DNA from: Macrocybe gigantea
Lineage: Eukaryota; Basidiomycota; Agaricomycetes; Agaricales; Callistosporiaceae
Length of the DNA stretch: 64,000 bases
Direction of reading: 5' to 3'
Assembly: GCA_011319805.1 (NCBI GenBank)
Contig: SJRY01000040.1
Span: 310,001-374,000 of the forward strand
The notes beneath the pieces were generated by a model. That model was not told the DNA's origin, ran no database searches, and saw nothing but the letters and a program-made list of their open reading frames with translations. Made by a program: the position numbers and the translations under genes. This document shows, in pieces, positions 35,201 to 48,061 of this stretch (position 1 is its first letter; every line of letters starts with the position of its first letter).

Positions 35201-37490
35201 CCTGACCAAAGCTCAAGGCATGCCGAAACCCATCGAAGACGCACTCGTCAAAATTACGAGGAATTTCATCTGGAACACCGACACCACCCCCCCAGTTAGC
35301 CTCGGAACTCTCTACCTCCCCAAAAAAGAAGGTGGGATAAACCTCCTTGACATCAGGGCACGAAACGAAGCGATCGAGATCACATGGCTCAGATCATACC
35401 TCGACCTAAGCCCCTCGCGCCCAACGTGGGCCTATGCAACGGACGCCATAATAAACCATCTCCACCCCAGTGGTATCACGGACCAGAAAAGCTTAACCTC
35501 ATTCCTAGAAACGCGCCGCCCCCCAACCAGAGGCCCTCTTGCTAAGAAGATCCCGCCAAGAATCCTATCTATGCTAAAAACAGCACACAAATACGGCCTC
35601 ACCTTTGCACCTCTCAAACTCTCACGGAACCTCAAGGAACAGCTCCCGGCATGGTTCCACCTAGGAACCCCACCCAGAACCTACCACTCCCAGAAAGACC
35701 ATTGCCTAAAGACGGCACACACGATGAACACGATACGAGACCTAGTTGAGGCCCAACGACGACTCAGCTGCGAAAGAGACTCTCACGGCAACCGGCACAA
35801 CCCACGGCGCAACTGCGCATGTGACGACTGCCGACGTGATAGAGACGACGGATGCATGAACCCACACAGATGCGCCCTAAGAGCCCAATCCATCCTGACA
35901 AACCTCAAACCAAAATACAATGTATTCAACACCCCTCCTCATGACAACCTCTCCCTAACACACCGCCGGAAAGAAAAGAATCAACAAGCGCGCATGCAAC
36001 GGCGGGGCGAGATACTTTTTGACCCCTCCGTAACCATCCTCAATGACCTAGCTGACAGTTTCCGAATATTCACAGACCCCGCGACAACCTCTGACAACCC
36101 GGCATACCGGCTACAGACCCCCACACGGGGCCTCAACCTGCTCGACGAAGCTCTCATTGTCTACACTGATGGCTCATGCATAAGAAATGGACAAGCTGAC
36201 GCACAATGCGGCAGTGGAATATGGATAACGAATGGCCACCCCTTAAATAAAGCCCTGAGAGTACCGGGCGACCTCCAATCCAACCAGGTCGGGGAAGTGG
36301 CAGCCATCCTGTACGCCCTCCAACGCATCGACCCTTGGATCCCAATAACATTCATCACCGACTCCTTATATGCTATTAATGGACTAACAAGAGACCTGCC
36401 ACGATGGGAAGACTGTGGATGGGCGAACGTAAGTAACCGAGACCTAATGAGAGCCACAGCTTACCACCTACGACGACGGTCAGCACAAACGTCATTCCAG
36501 TGGGTAAAAGGCCACAACAATGATGAAGGAAACGAGGCCGCAGACAGACTCGCGAAAGAAGGAGCCGAGAAAAATGACCCGGACCCCCTAGACCTAAGCA
36601 TACCGCCAGAATTCGACCTCCGTGGGGCAAAACTCCGATCCCTCTCCCAAGCCACGGCATACGCTCTGATCCGAGAGAAAGCGACACCCCAAGAACGCCG
36701 AGCCACGATGATCAATCTGGAACGTGCCAGATTAGCCACAAATGACATCACCCACCACCTCGAACGAAACGAACGAATCTGGATGGGATGCCGGAATAAA
36801 GATATCAGCAAGAACATCCAACAGTTCCTCCTCAAAAGCATTCATGGCACGCACAAAATCGGAACCTTCTGGCAAAACATACCGACTCTTGAACACAGGG
36901 CAGTATGCTCAGCATGCAACATGACACCAGAGTCAATGGAACATATACTGACTGAATGCCCAACAGGAGCCTCACAACTCCTGTGGTACATGACCGCCGC
37001 CCTATGGCCGCACGGCGAACCGACATGGCCCGTAGTATCCCTTGGATTGGTCCTAGGCTGCGGGCATGCATCCATCGCTAACACAGACAACAATGCACCA
37101 GACCTCCCACACAAAGGACGATCCCGTCTACTACGCATACTCCTCTCCGAAACAGCTTTCCTAATTTGGACCCTACGATGCGAGCGAACGATACAAGGCC
37201 GGACCCACTCCCTTCCCGAAATATGCACGAGATGGCATAACAAGGTGAACACCCGCCTCCAACTTGACCGGATAAATGCCATGAAGAATAAACACAAAAA
37301 GAAGAACGACTTAAGCAGGACCATCAAAGAAACGTGGATGGGGACGTTACACAAAGAAAATGACCTCCCCGAAAACTGGGTGACAGCCCCTGAGGTTTTA
37401 GTGGGTATAAAACCACCCTGGGCCCTCCACATGGAGAACGCCAGGGACTGGCAAACGGAGCCCCACACGACCCGACCAGGGAGTGCGTAA
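32272..37490 (+). CDS. LINE ORF2: endonuclease, reverse transcriptase, RNase H
   Basis: From the ATG at 32272. AP-like endonuclease motifs are IKIATLNVKG, ALQETHLLP, LLNVYAPNN, MLGDFNLTED, SRLDRIYTTP and PTDHDLVTVKL. Reverse transcriptase motifs include GMAAGID-like AAGIDGIPYEIW, NYRPITLLNTDYKI, DQSGFIPGRSIFD, DQEKAYDKVRHDYL, GVRQGDPLSCLLFN and the catalytic FADD box (34803-34814). A Cys/His-rich segment follows at about 35765-35880. RNase H comes next: VYTDGSCIRNG, AILYALQRI, ITDSLYAINGL and KGHNNDEGNEAADRLAKEG (all four acidic/His positions visible). The end has a CSACN / EHILTEC zinc motif. One -1 break at 33087-33088 falls inside the endonuclease; beyond it 1411 codons are open. About 1739 residues. 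Confidence 0.93.
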
Positions 37491-37601
37491 GAGCATTTTT
37501 CCTCGGAGTGGTGATCTTTGCAAGACACCATGATAGCATATTATGTAGGGCTAGACCTTTTGTCGGTTGCTACTTAATAACACTGCTTGTCCAAAAAAAA
37601 A

Positions 37602-37614
37602 AAGAAAGAATCTG
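37602..37614. repeat. Right target-site duplication of the LINE
   Basis: AAGAAAGAATCTG, identical to 30083-30095, directly after the element's A run. The first A bases may belong to either the tail or the repeat. Confidence 0.85.
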
Positions 37615-37739
37615 TTGCAATGTATCACGTGGTTCCCGCGTGACCGACATAAGCGGCAGCCGGCACAGCCACGATCTGACATGCTCCTGGCGCAGCTTCT
37701 GTAACACTAAAACGCTTGCTTCGTTGCTATTCCCCTCCG

Positions 37740-38288
37740 ATGTTGTTTTACTATTCCCTGGTCGCTGTATTCTTCGCTATCGTGGTAGTTGGTGTGTGGA
37801 CATGTCTTAGAAACCGTTGGTCAAAACTCGAGCGCTTGAATAGGTTACCGTTATCGAGCCACGATTGTTCCACATGTCGCACAGCGCATTCAGACACTCT
37901 TTCCAAGACTACGACATTACACGCCACTCACTACATTCTCAGAGCAAATCAATGCTGGCATGAGCTCCACCAATTTTGATATTGAAGCAAATATCAGAGA
38001 CGGGGATTCCCGTTCCGGCTTGGATGAACACGGTGTACAAGAAGTGAAGGATATCATGCGGCGGGAACACGTAACGTAAGATGCCAATTCCTTGCACGAA
38101 GTGTATTCTTGATCTCATGCTTTCCACATCAGGTTCGATCAGGCGAGACTAATTCGCCAAAATCGGATTTTGGCTCAGAACGGAATCGACTCGTCGGGTG
38201 CGTAGCCTTGTCTTTTTCAAAATTCCTGAACATTCCTTAACTTCTTGTAGGAATGCCTCTGGATTCCAAGGCAATCACCCGGCTATGA
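37740..38288 (+). CDS. DUF2015-family small membrane protein
   Basis: Fungus-specific family of unknown function. Three exons: 37740-38075, 38133-38197 and 38251-38288, introns 57 and 53 nt. An N-terminal membrane helix (MLFYYSLVAVFFAIVVVGVW) is followed by a basic stretch (CLRNRWSKLERLNR). The family block is INAGMSSTNFDIEANIRDGD, then SRSGLDEHGVQEVKDIMRRE, then FDQARLIRQNRILAQNGI and GMPLDSKAITRL at the stop. A one-base difference at TT 37845-37846 separates the two halves; one T fewer joins them in frame. About 145 residues, normal for the family. Confidence 0.82.
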
Positions 38289-39334
38289 TCATTCCAAGTG
38301 GCTTTGCTATGAATGATAGTCTGAAACCCTTTCAGTGATTAAGTAGCGCGCCTGTCGGCCGCGTTCCTGTGTCTCCTCTTCCTCATATCCGCGACCATGT
38401 GTTTGTCATTCATTTACCTCACGTTGTGTTTCAAGTGATCTCAATTTCTGTAATCCGCTCCTTCTAGTCGTTGACCTACTATTCATTTAGTACCACAAGC
38501 TGCATGTCTCCATTTGCTATTTTATCCAACATTTTCCCGCGTGTACCGTTGTTACTCTCCCCATGACGCATATACCCGCCTTACGAACTGGTGGCGAGGG
38601 ATTGCATTGGAAAATAAGCAGAGTTCTGTGCTAGACTTTAACGAGGCATATGGGTCAGTCCAACTACCTGCCATTCTGCGGGTTTTATGGATGCCAATTG
38701 CACACCCATGACCCCGACGTGGCTTTGTCTCGAAGTGCTCTAGGGGACCAGAAGGGTGAGTGGTACACATGTTATCCCGGTTCTCGTGGTAACGTGTCTC
38801 CACACCTCTTCCTGCCTTATTAGGGATGCTCCGGGCAAAGACCAAAATAAATTGTCTTCCGAATAACCCTACCATGTGAGAAGCCCTGCTTTTTCTCTTA
38901 CCTGAGACCCTCGAGTTCTCGCAGGCACTTGGCCCAGGCATGTGTGCATTTCTTGCCGTCTCTTGATTCCTCGTCATGTTATCCGATGTCACACGTGGAT
39001 TTCTGTTTTCCTCCAATTTAGCTTGTTCATTTCCTGCGAGCACAAGACAGGAATTGATTGCCTACATCTGGCACCTTCTCATGGTTACACATGAAGAAAC
39101 GAGAAATCCGGCATGAGCATGCGATACATGCCCTACCTTTTCCACATACCTGTGTCGTTGTGACCCTACACCACAAGGCTCCCGTTCCGTTCAAGCGTAC
39201 AAGGCGGAGCTGCCATGATGCTTGCAAAACATGCATCTCCTTTGGTCAACTCTTGCGGAACGGTTATAAGAGATCCATGCATGGCAAACGTTTTCCTCCG
39301 GCTCCTTCAGTCCCACTGTCTGCATCGGTTTAAG
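38289..39334. other. Intergenic region upstream of the chitinase gene
   Basis: About 1 kb with no supported gene. It should contain the promoter of the secreted chitinase. Stops are frequent in all frames and no repeat stands out. Confidence 0.4.
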
Positions 39335-41731
<2,397 letters not shown>

Positions 41732-41894
41732 GGGACGGGCCAAGACAAGATGCTCTTGAAGGGTGCTTGTGGTAATGAATGTATTAGCGTCATAGATTTA
41801 TTGATATTATGAGTATCAGCCACGTTGTTATTCGTTCTGAGGAATACAAGAATAAAGGGTATATAGGAATGATCTCGTTCTGCGCTTGTAGAAA

Positions 41895-43543
41895 TTATGA
41901 GGTTTTCGCAACGCCAATCGGGGGCAGGTGCTGCACTTGCAGTTGAGATGCGTAAGGGCGGAATAGGAATGCTTCAACCAAGGTTTGAGGCCTGCGTGTC
42001 GAAACAAGGCAGGTAGGCCGGACCTGATGGTAGAGTTCTTCGTCAAGAATTGTCGATTCTCTGTTTGCAGCGATGCTGAGATTGCCAATACTTTTCGCTG
42101 GTCGGGAGAAGAACGGATCTAATGAAGGTTCGGTGCACGAAAGCCGCAAAATGCTCACCAGAAACTTCCTTATTTCCGCCTTGGGTACGGATCTGGTGAT
42201 ATCCATGGACCAAGGTCTGAAGAGCAACCAATGCAAGACTTCGCGGACTAGCATCGGTCGTGAGGCATAAAGTCTCTCTACCAGTTCCTTCGTCGTTCGG
42301 ATAGCGGCTTCCGTGTCTAGAGCATACAGATGATATAGAGAAAGTATGCCATAAGACACGCCGAGAAAAGGCTCATAGAGCGCAGCGTTCGTTTCTGCCA
42401 GGGCCTTGTAGAGCTTCACGGACCACGTTCCGATGGCTACAGCGCCGTCGTGCAACTGCAATCCGTGCAATTGATACGAGAGATATATCATCTTCAGCGC
42501 ACCTTGCTGAATGGACGGTGGTGACGTGGATGGATGGCCCTGGATGAGGTCGAAGACCTCGATAGTGATGGCTATAACTTCGCGACGACGAGACGCCAGA
42601 TCTTTCGTCATGTCGATGACAGGAAGGTCCGTATCAACATCCAAAGAATTGCAAGGCCATACGAACCCTCCGCGTGACGCATGAGAATGAAGGATGTCTG
42701 TTATGGCCTCTACCTGATGGTGAATGTATAGCAACTCTATCTCTGCGTGATGTGCTGCTGGGTATAATCTCTTGAACGTTTTGTCGTTCAGGTCATGCGG
42801 AGGATAAGTGTCAGAGAGTCGGATGCTCGATATAACGTTATCCATCGTGTTCTGTTGATGCTGTGAGATAGCAAGAATCGCTTGGTTTGATCGAGCAATT
42901 TGCATCATGGGTTCATCGAGACGAGCGACAGAAAACGCCTGATCGAGTGAACGACAATCAAGCCACGAAAGTAAGCCTGTTCAGAGGAATTCGACTGACA
43001 GTGAATCTGAGGTAGCACGCCTGAACCTCTTCTTTGAGTTCACGAAGCCGATCCTCAATATCACCGCTCCTGGCCCAGGCATTGTACATAACCATAATCT
43101 TCCTGAACCTCCCGCTCGGCGCGGAAGGGAGCAGTTACGACAGCACGTATGCGCGTTAATCAAAGTCCTATCGGCAAGTCAAAGTGAGATTCTTTCACGA
43201 CACCGGCGCTATTCCTGTGATGGAGGGCGAAAAGGTAGCGCCTACAGCTGTAGATTGCAGAGTGCCTCTCGTTGCTCCAAGGAGCTGACGGTCAATCTTC
43301 CTCTGTCATCGGTAAACTGGCTGAGGTCGTCCAAGCCGCGCTGGACCTGGTCCAACAGCTTTTGCAGGCGCGTCCGATTAGCATGGACCTAACGCATTTA
43401 CATGTCATAAGATCAGCATTGATGATACCGGTGAGACTTTGTGGGGAAGAACGCTGATACGATACCCTGCTGATAGACTTTCTGATTTCCTCTATGGCAG
43501 AGACGATCGTGATGACAGATGTGCTGACGGTGAGAGGGTCCAT
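41895..43543 (-). CDS. STAND-like N-terminal domain + helical repeat protein, short paralog
   Basis: Starts MDPLTVSTSVITIVSAIEEI, like the first helix of the N-terminal domain of fungal STAND/NLR proteins. Four exons: 43543-43466, 43388-43246, 43167-43000 and 42938-41895. Exon order, phases (0, 2, 0) and even the 143-nt length of exon 2 match the larger paralog at 48062-51855. Matching residues include QKLLDQVQRGLDDLSQF, GDIEDRLRELKEEVQACYLR, FSVARLDEP, YIHHQVEAITDIL and HDGAVAIGTWSVKLYKAL. A -1 break at 43123-43124 in exon 3 needs one C. The protein ends after about 477 residues where the paralog continues into TPR repeats. I see no P-loop, NACHT or NB-ARC motif. Confidence 0.72.
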
Positions 43544-45198
43544 CGCCGAAACTTGAAGTCATACGTCTCGGTGTTGAAACACTATTCCCTGTCCACGCAC
43601 ACACTCCGCGGCGCAGCAGGGCTCAAAGTTGGGAGCGGGTAGGAGCCTTGGGTGACGTTACTGTGGAGCAGGGGGAGGGGACGGCAAGCAAGCGGGGAAA
43701 AGATGATCTGGGGAGGGAAAAAAAAACTGGAGCGATGTCCTACGGGGCAGAGTTATTTGCGTTCATCAGCCTCAAGAACGGCTGTGCGGCTGTGCACACA
43801 GGCAGGGTGTTCGTTCAACAGGCCATTCGAGTACCCGCGTATTCGGTTCTCGAGGACAAGAAGCCGCAAGGCGATGCAAATGCTGGTGGGATAGTGCGGC
43901 CTGACTCGCCCACCCCCCATGTACAGATATTATTTCCAGGGAGACAAACCGTTGGGACGCTTAGAGCCCGCGCATCAGGCGCAGACCCTCATATGCGGAT
44001 AGAACCCTGTCGTAGCGCCCATGATTTGAAGGGGGGGGAGGGGTGGAATCACCTGAGCAGATCAGACGTCCGAAAGGTTTCTGCATCGTGAAGAGAATGT
44101 TAATCAGTTCCTTCATCCATGGATGGCGAACGAAGGACCAGAAAAGTAGGAAATCACGTCTCGAAGACGGTTATCAAATTCGCGCTGAGGGCGAGCCTCG
44201 CGGCGAGGATTCAAAGGGCAGTTAATAATGGTTAGAAAACGGACCCTGTATCACAGCATAGAATCAGACCCTTTTTTCCCTGTGCGCACAGGAGGTGCGA
44301 TGTATTTTTGGGGTGCATCTTTGTACAGAGGAAGCTCGGTCCTGAGTTTTTCTTTCGTGTTTTAAATTTGGTTCTTCACCTAGATAGCTTACACGTGAAC
44401 GACCAAGAGGCTTCAAAGATAAGAATCTCCGAGGATGTGATAACTTGCATATCATGACTCGACCGACTTGGAAAATGCACCCTGCTCCAGATGACAATGC
44501 CCATAAGCATACTGGCGGCAGCGAGGATAGGGCATGCAATGCTTCTCAAAAAAGAAACAGACCAACCAAACCACGCGTCTTGCAACACACCATCGCGGCT
44601 CTTCGCGATCCGCCGGCGCAGGCTTCAAGATCGGGGCCCCATATGCAACCCATCGAAGACCCCATAATCCTGACAGCTTCTTCAAATTGCAAAATGTACA
44701 GAAAAAGAGAAATATAATGCATATGGAATGTCAGCCATAAATACGTCGATACATACATACGCGTAGCAGAACCCAGGAAAGAAGGAAGGGGTGTTAAAGA
44801 ATAAAAAAAAGGGGGATAAAAAAGAATGGCAACGCCTTGCAGAATGTACAGTGTATAAAAAGGAAGAGCAACTTGACAGAGAAAATGAAAATTAAAGAAA
44901 AATTGCGAAACAGCACGAATGAAGGGAAGAAAGACCCGGTTCGACAGCCAACATCAGATGTGTATCAAAAAGTAACTAACTTAGATGAAAAAAGAAAGAT
45001 TGCATGCGGCACGGGGAAGAAACGCTGGAAGAAACGAGACACCGCACAGCGTAGAAAAATGCTGTAATATAATACGACACGAGCGCAGATAGCATGCTCC
45101 CCATACCTAACCCAATGAGTATCTCTTTCGAGAATTCTCCGTTCTAGTTTTTCATTTCTCTTCACAAACCTTTCAGCGGTTGGCACATTCGTCAGCCT
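43544..45198. other. Gene-poor region
   Basis: About 1.65 kb between the short STAND-like gene and the 3' end of the membrane protein gene. It is rich in purine and A/G tracts (44780-45060). A few frames reach 60-150 codons but have no splice structure, motif or biased composition. It should hold the promoter of the short paralog. Confidence 0.4.
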
Positions 45199-47878
45199 TC
45201 ACAGCTCGTCTTGATATCGTTCCTCAACAGGCACTGTAGGAATATTGCGCAGCCTGTCAATGACCTCTTCTTCGCTCCGACCAACCACGGGAATGGACGG
45301 TTCCGGCGCATTGTCCGTAAAGGGAGGCACGACGGGCATGGGATGAATGGTTACACTCGGTTCTTCGGAGGCGGATGAAGTCTGTTGAGCCTGCTGTTGC
45401 TGGGCCTCAACGCGCTCCATGATACCCTTGAGCCTGTACTTGAACCCAGCGATGACGTCTTGCATTTCGACTTCCAGCTCGTTGAGGGTATCCAAGAACG
45501 GATCCGGGACAGGCACCACGTGCGTGCCATTCTGGACCGAGCGAAGACGGTCGTTGAAACGTTCGGAGGCTGTAATATAAGTGGTTCGTTGATCAGTCAT
45601 CACGATGAGAACTAGATGCAACACACTTCTCATCAGGTCATGATACTTTTGCCAGTCGTGGTACGTGACGTCGTCGAGCCACGCATAATCTAGACCAAGA
45701 TCAGCCTGCGCTCGCTCTGCCAGTGCTTTGACGTTCTCTTCCGCCGCCTTGAGCACATCCTCAATCTCTTGCTCGCGCGCCTGGACGTAGTACGCGTGCA
45801 CGATGGAGCGCGCAGAGTGCACCTTGTCGTTGAACTTTTGCTCAACTTTCGCAACGATTGACGAGAACGGGGGCGAGTTGACTAGCTGGCTCGTGCTGGT
45901 CTCTGGTTTCAGGGAAACAGATGAGCATAAACGAAGACCAAGACAAAAACAAACTGGGCACTGACCACCGTTCTTTCTCAGAAATGCTTCAAGACCACGG
46001 AGCAATTTGCCCGCTTCCCTCTCCACGTCTGGGATGACACCTTCCGTACTGCCGTTCCCATCGACCGTGAATAGCTCGTCCAAGCCTTTCACGACCTCTT
46101 GTCTGAATTTGACGAGACTAGCTCGGACTTCGGCCTCTTTCTCCTCGACGAGCTTGTCGAGTTTCTCCTGCCACACGACATGGCGCGCGACGATGTCAGC
46201 GCGCTTGGCGGCTGTCTCGGCCTTGCGCTGCTCTTCAGTCATGACAGGTTGCTGCTGTTGCTGTTGCGTGTGCTCCTCCGTGTGTTTCTCCTGAGTGTCG
46301 TTGGGAGGCCCACCAGACTCGCCCTGCTGCGTATCGACGACCTGCTCGTCTAGACCTAGATCGCGAAGAAAATCGTCCACCTCCTCTGCAGAGTCAGGGT
46401 TGGTAGCGGCGGCGGCGGATGGGATGATGTTGATGTGAGTCGAGGCCGACACCGGAGTCGATTTGATTTCCTCAAGAATGGTAGGAGTCGGTCTCGGGTC
46501 GTGCTCTGGTTCTATAGAGGAGGATTCTCCAAACGCTTGAGCAGCTGACGTTGGTTCTTCGACGGCAGGAGTGTGTTGAATGGCTTCTGAAAGGGAATCG
46601 AGAATCTCGCTGACAACGCCCGACTGCGCCGCAACGGTGTTGACGGACTCGAGAATGACAGAGGACGCAGAGTCGGGAGCGACTTCCTCGTATGTTTCGG
46701 TTGGCTGAGGATCGTGCTTCGTCCATGTCACCGTCGACGTAATCGTGACCTCCTCTTCCGGTTCCGCAATGGTCGTACCAGTGCCCGCGACAGAGGCCGT
46801 GTCGGCCTCCGCAACCTTCTCCCAAATCCTTCTGACGTGCGGATCGACGTACTGCCTTCTCGCGTCGCCGATGATCGCGGAGAGCTTGAGCATATAGAGC
46901 TGCGCGTGGTCAGCAGCACGGAGGAGGTGCGGCTTGGCATGCGCCCACACCGTGATGGCAACGGGCTTCGCCTTATTATATGCGACGCAAGCGTATTTGC
47001 GCGACGTCGAGATCACCCGAAAAATATGGGGCTCGGCTCGGCGGTACAGCAGCAGCGCCCGTTCATAGACGTCATGCGCTGCGTCGGCTGTGCGCCGGAT
47101 CCGTGGGGCGACATCCCGCTTGTAATACGCGATGTACGGTTTGAGATGTGGGTGAACGCGCGAGCGGTATGTGGGGAGGACCCTGCGTTGCCACAGCGCG
47201 ACTTTGATGTGTTTGTTAAACGCGGGGAGGACCCGGGTTTCATACTGATGTTCTGCCTGCGCGGCGAGGGCGGCGACGCGCGGGCGGACCTTTTCCCGCT
47301 CGAATGTTGCGGCTTTTTCGACGTACGGATGGAGAAGAGCGACTTTGGGGTGGTGAAGGGCGGACTGGATGGGCGGGACGACATAGGTGAGTATGGGAGG
47401 CATGATGTAAGGATCGAGTATATTTGCTCTATAAGTGTCCAAGGAGCGGCAGACGAGGGATGATCGCGGGTGGTCCGTCGGACAGACGGTGTATGCATAA
47501 ACAGCAAAGAGGACGAGCGCGAATTTAAAGAGTCTGTTCAGCAGTGAGTGTGTTTGCCTCGGCTGCAGGGACTAAGGTCAGGACATCTGGTAAGAAAACA
47601 AGTGTCTCACCTCGGAAATCCTCGACGTTTTGCCTTTACGTTGAGATAGAGACTCGGTTGTCTGTCGCACAGAACGTCAGGATTCGCTGGTAGAGAATAA
47701 CCCGTTTTTTTTTTTAAAAACAGACCTCCTTTCGAGGCATGGGTTCCGCTTGGGATGGCTGAGGCTGATCTACATGGTTGATAGCCTTTGCTTTCGCTGC
47801 TCGAGAGATAGGCTGAGAAGAGCTCGTCCGTGAGACTGCCTGCGTTGGCGCTGCTGGGGTCTTTCGAGAGACGACCAT
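45199..47878 (-). CDS. Membrane-anchored protein with repeated amphipathic helices
   Basis: I do not recognise a named family. Five exons are consistent: 47878-47726, 47661-47611, 47562 to about 45969, then two more separated by introns near 45905-45968 and 45571-45628; all phases agree. A Ser/Ala N-terminus (MVVSRKTPAAPTQAVSRTSS) and a basic stretch (SLSQRKGKTSRISE) precede one membrane helix (FKFALVLFAVYAYTVC). Next are repeats of P-x-Y/H-x motifs with amphipathic helices (HPYVEKAATFEREKVRPRVA, KPYIAYYKRDVAPRIRR, RAEPHIFRVISTSRKYA), then a long acidic disordered region with a Gln run, then two coiled-coil segments. ER or mitochondrial membrane location is possible. About 820 residues, divergent from the STAND-TPR gene. 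Confidence 0.72.
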
Positions 47879-48061
47879 GGCTGCATTGACTTTGTTCAAA
47901 CCAAAAAATGACGTGGTGATCGCGATGTTGTGACGTGTTTGCATGCGTCGTCATGGGCACGTGCAGACGCAGCCCACCGCCTCCGTTCGGCGCATCGCCT
48001 CGACCTGTCATGGCGCACCAACAAGCGCCTATAACATCGGCCATCCATTCTATCCATTATC
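47879..48061. promoter_or_regulatory. Divergent promoter, membrane protein / STAND-TPR gene
   Basis: Only 183 bp lie between the start codons of these two head-to-head genes, so the core promoters overlap or are very compact. No recognised element can be named. Confidence 0.5.

Larger units (their letters stand above)
30096..37601 (+). mobile_element. Full-length non-LTR retrotransposon (Tad-like LINE, APE-EN/RT/RNase H)
   Basis: 7.5-kb element with a 5' untranslated region (30096-30481), a gag-like ORF1 and an ORF2 carrying AP endonuclease, reverse transcriptase and RNase H. It ends in an A run (37593-37603, overlapping the repeat) and is flanked by a perfect 13-bp target-site duplication. 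The domain order is that of the Tad/I-like superfamily of fungal LINEs; clade placement is inference. Sequence is C/A-rich on the coding strand and clearly different in codon use from its neighbours. ORF2 stays open for 1411 codons after one -1 break, which suggests recent insertion. It sits between the Smr-domain gene and the DUF2015 gene without disrupting either coding region. Confidence 0.95.

Noticed and set aside
36842..37531. Minus-strand frame of 229 codons inside the LINE
   Set aside because: It is antisense to the RNase H/zinc end of ORF2, where codon bias of the element leaves other frames open.
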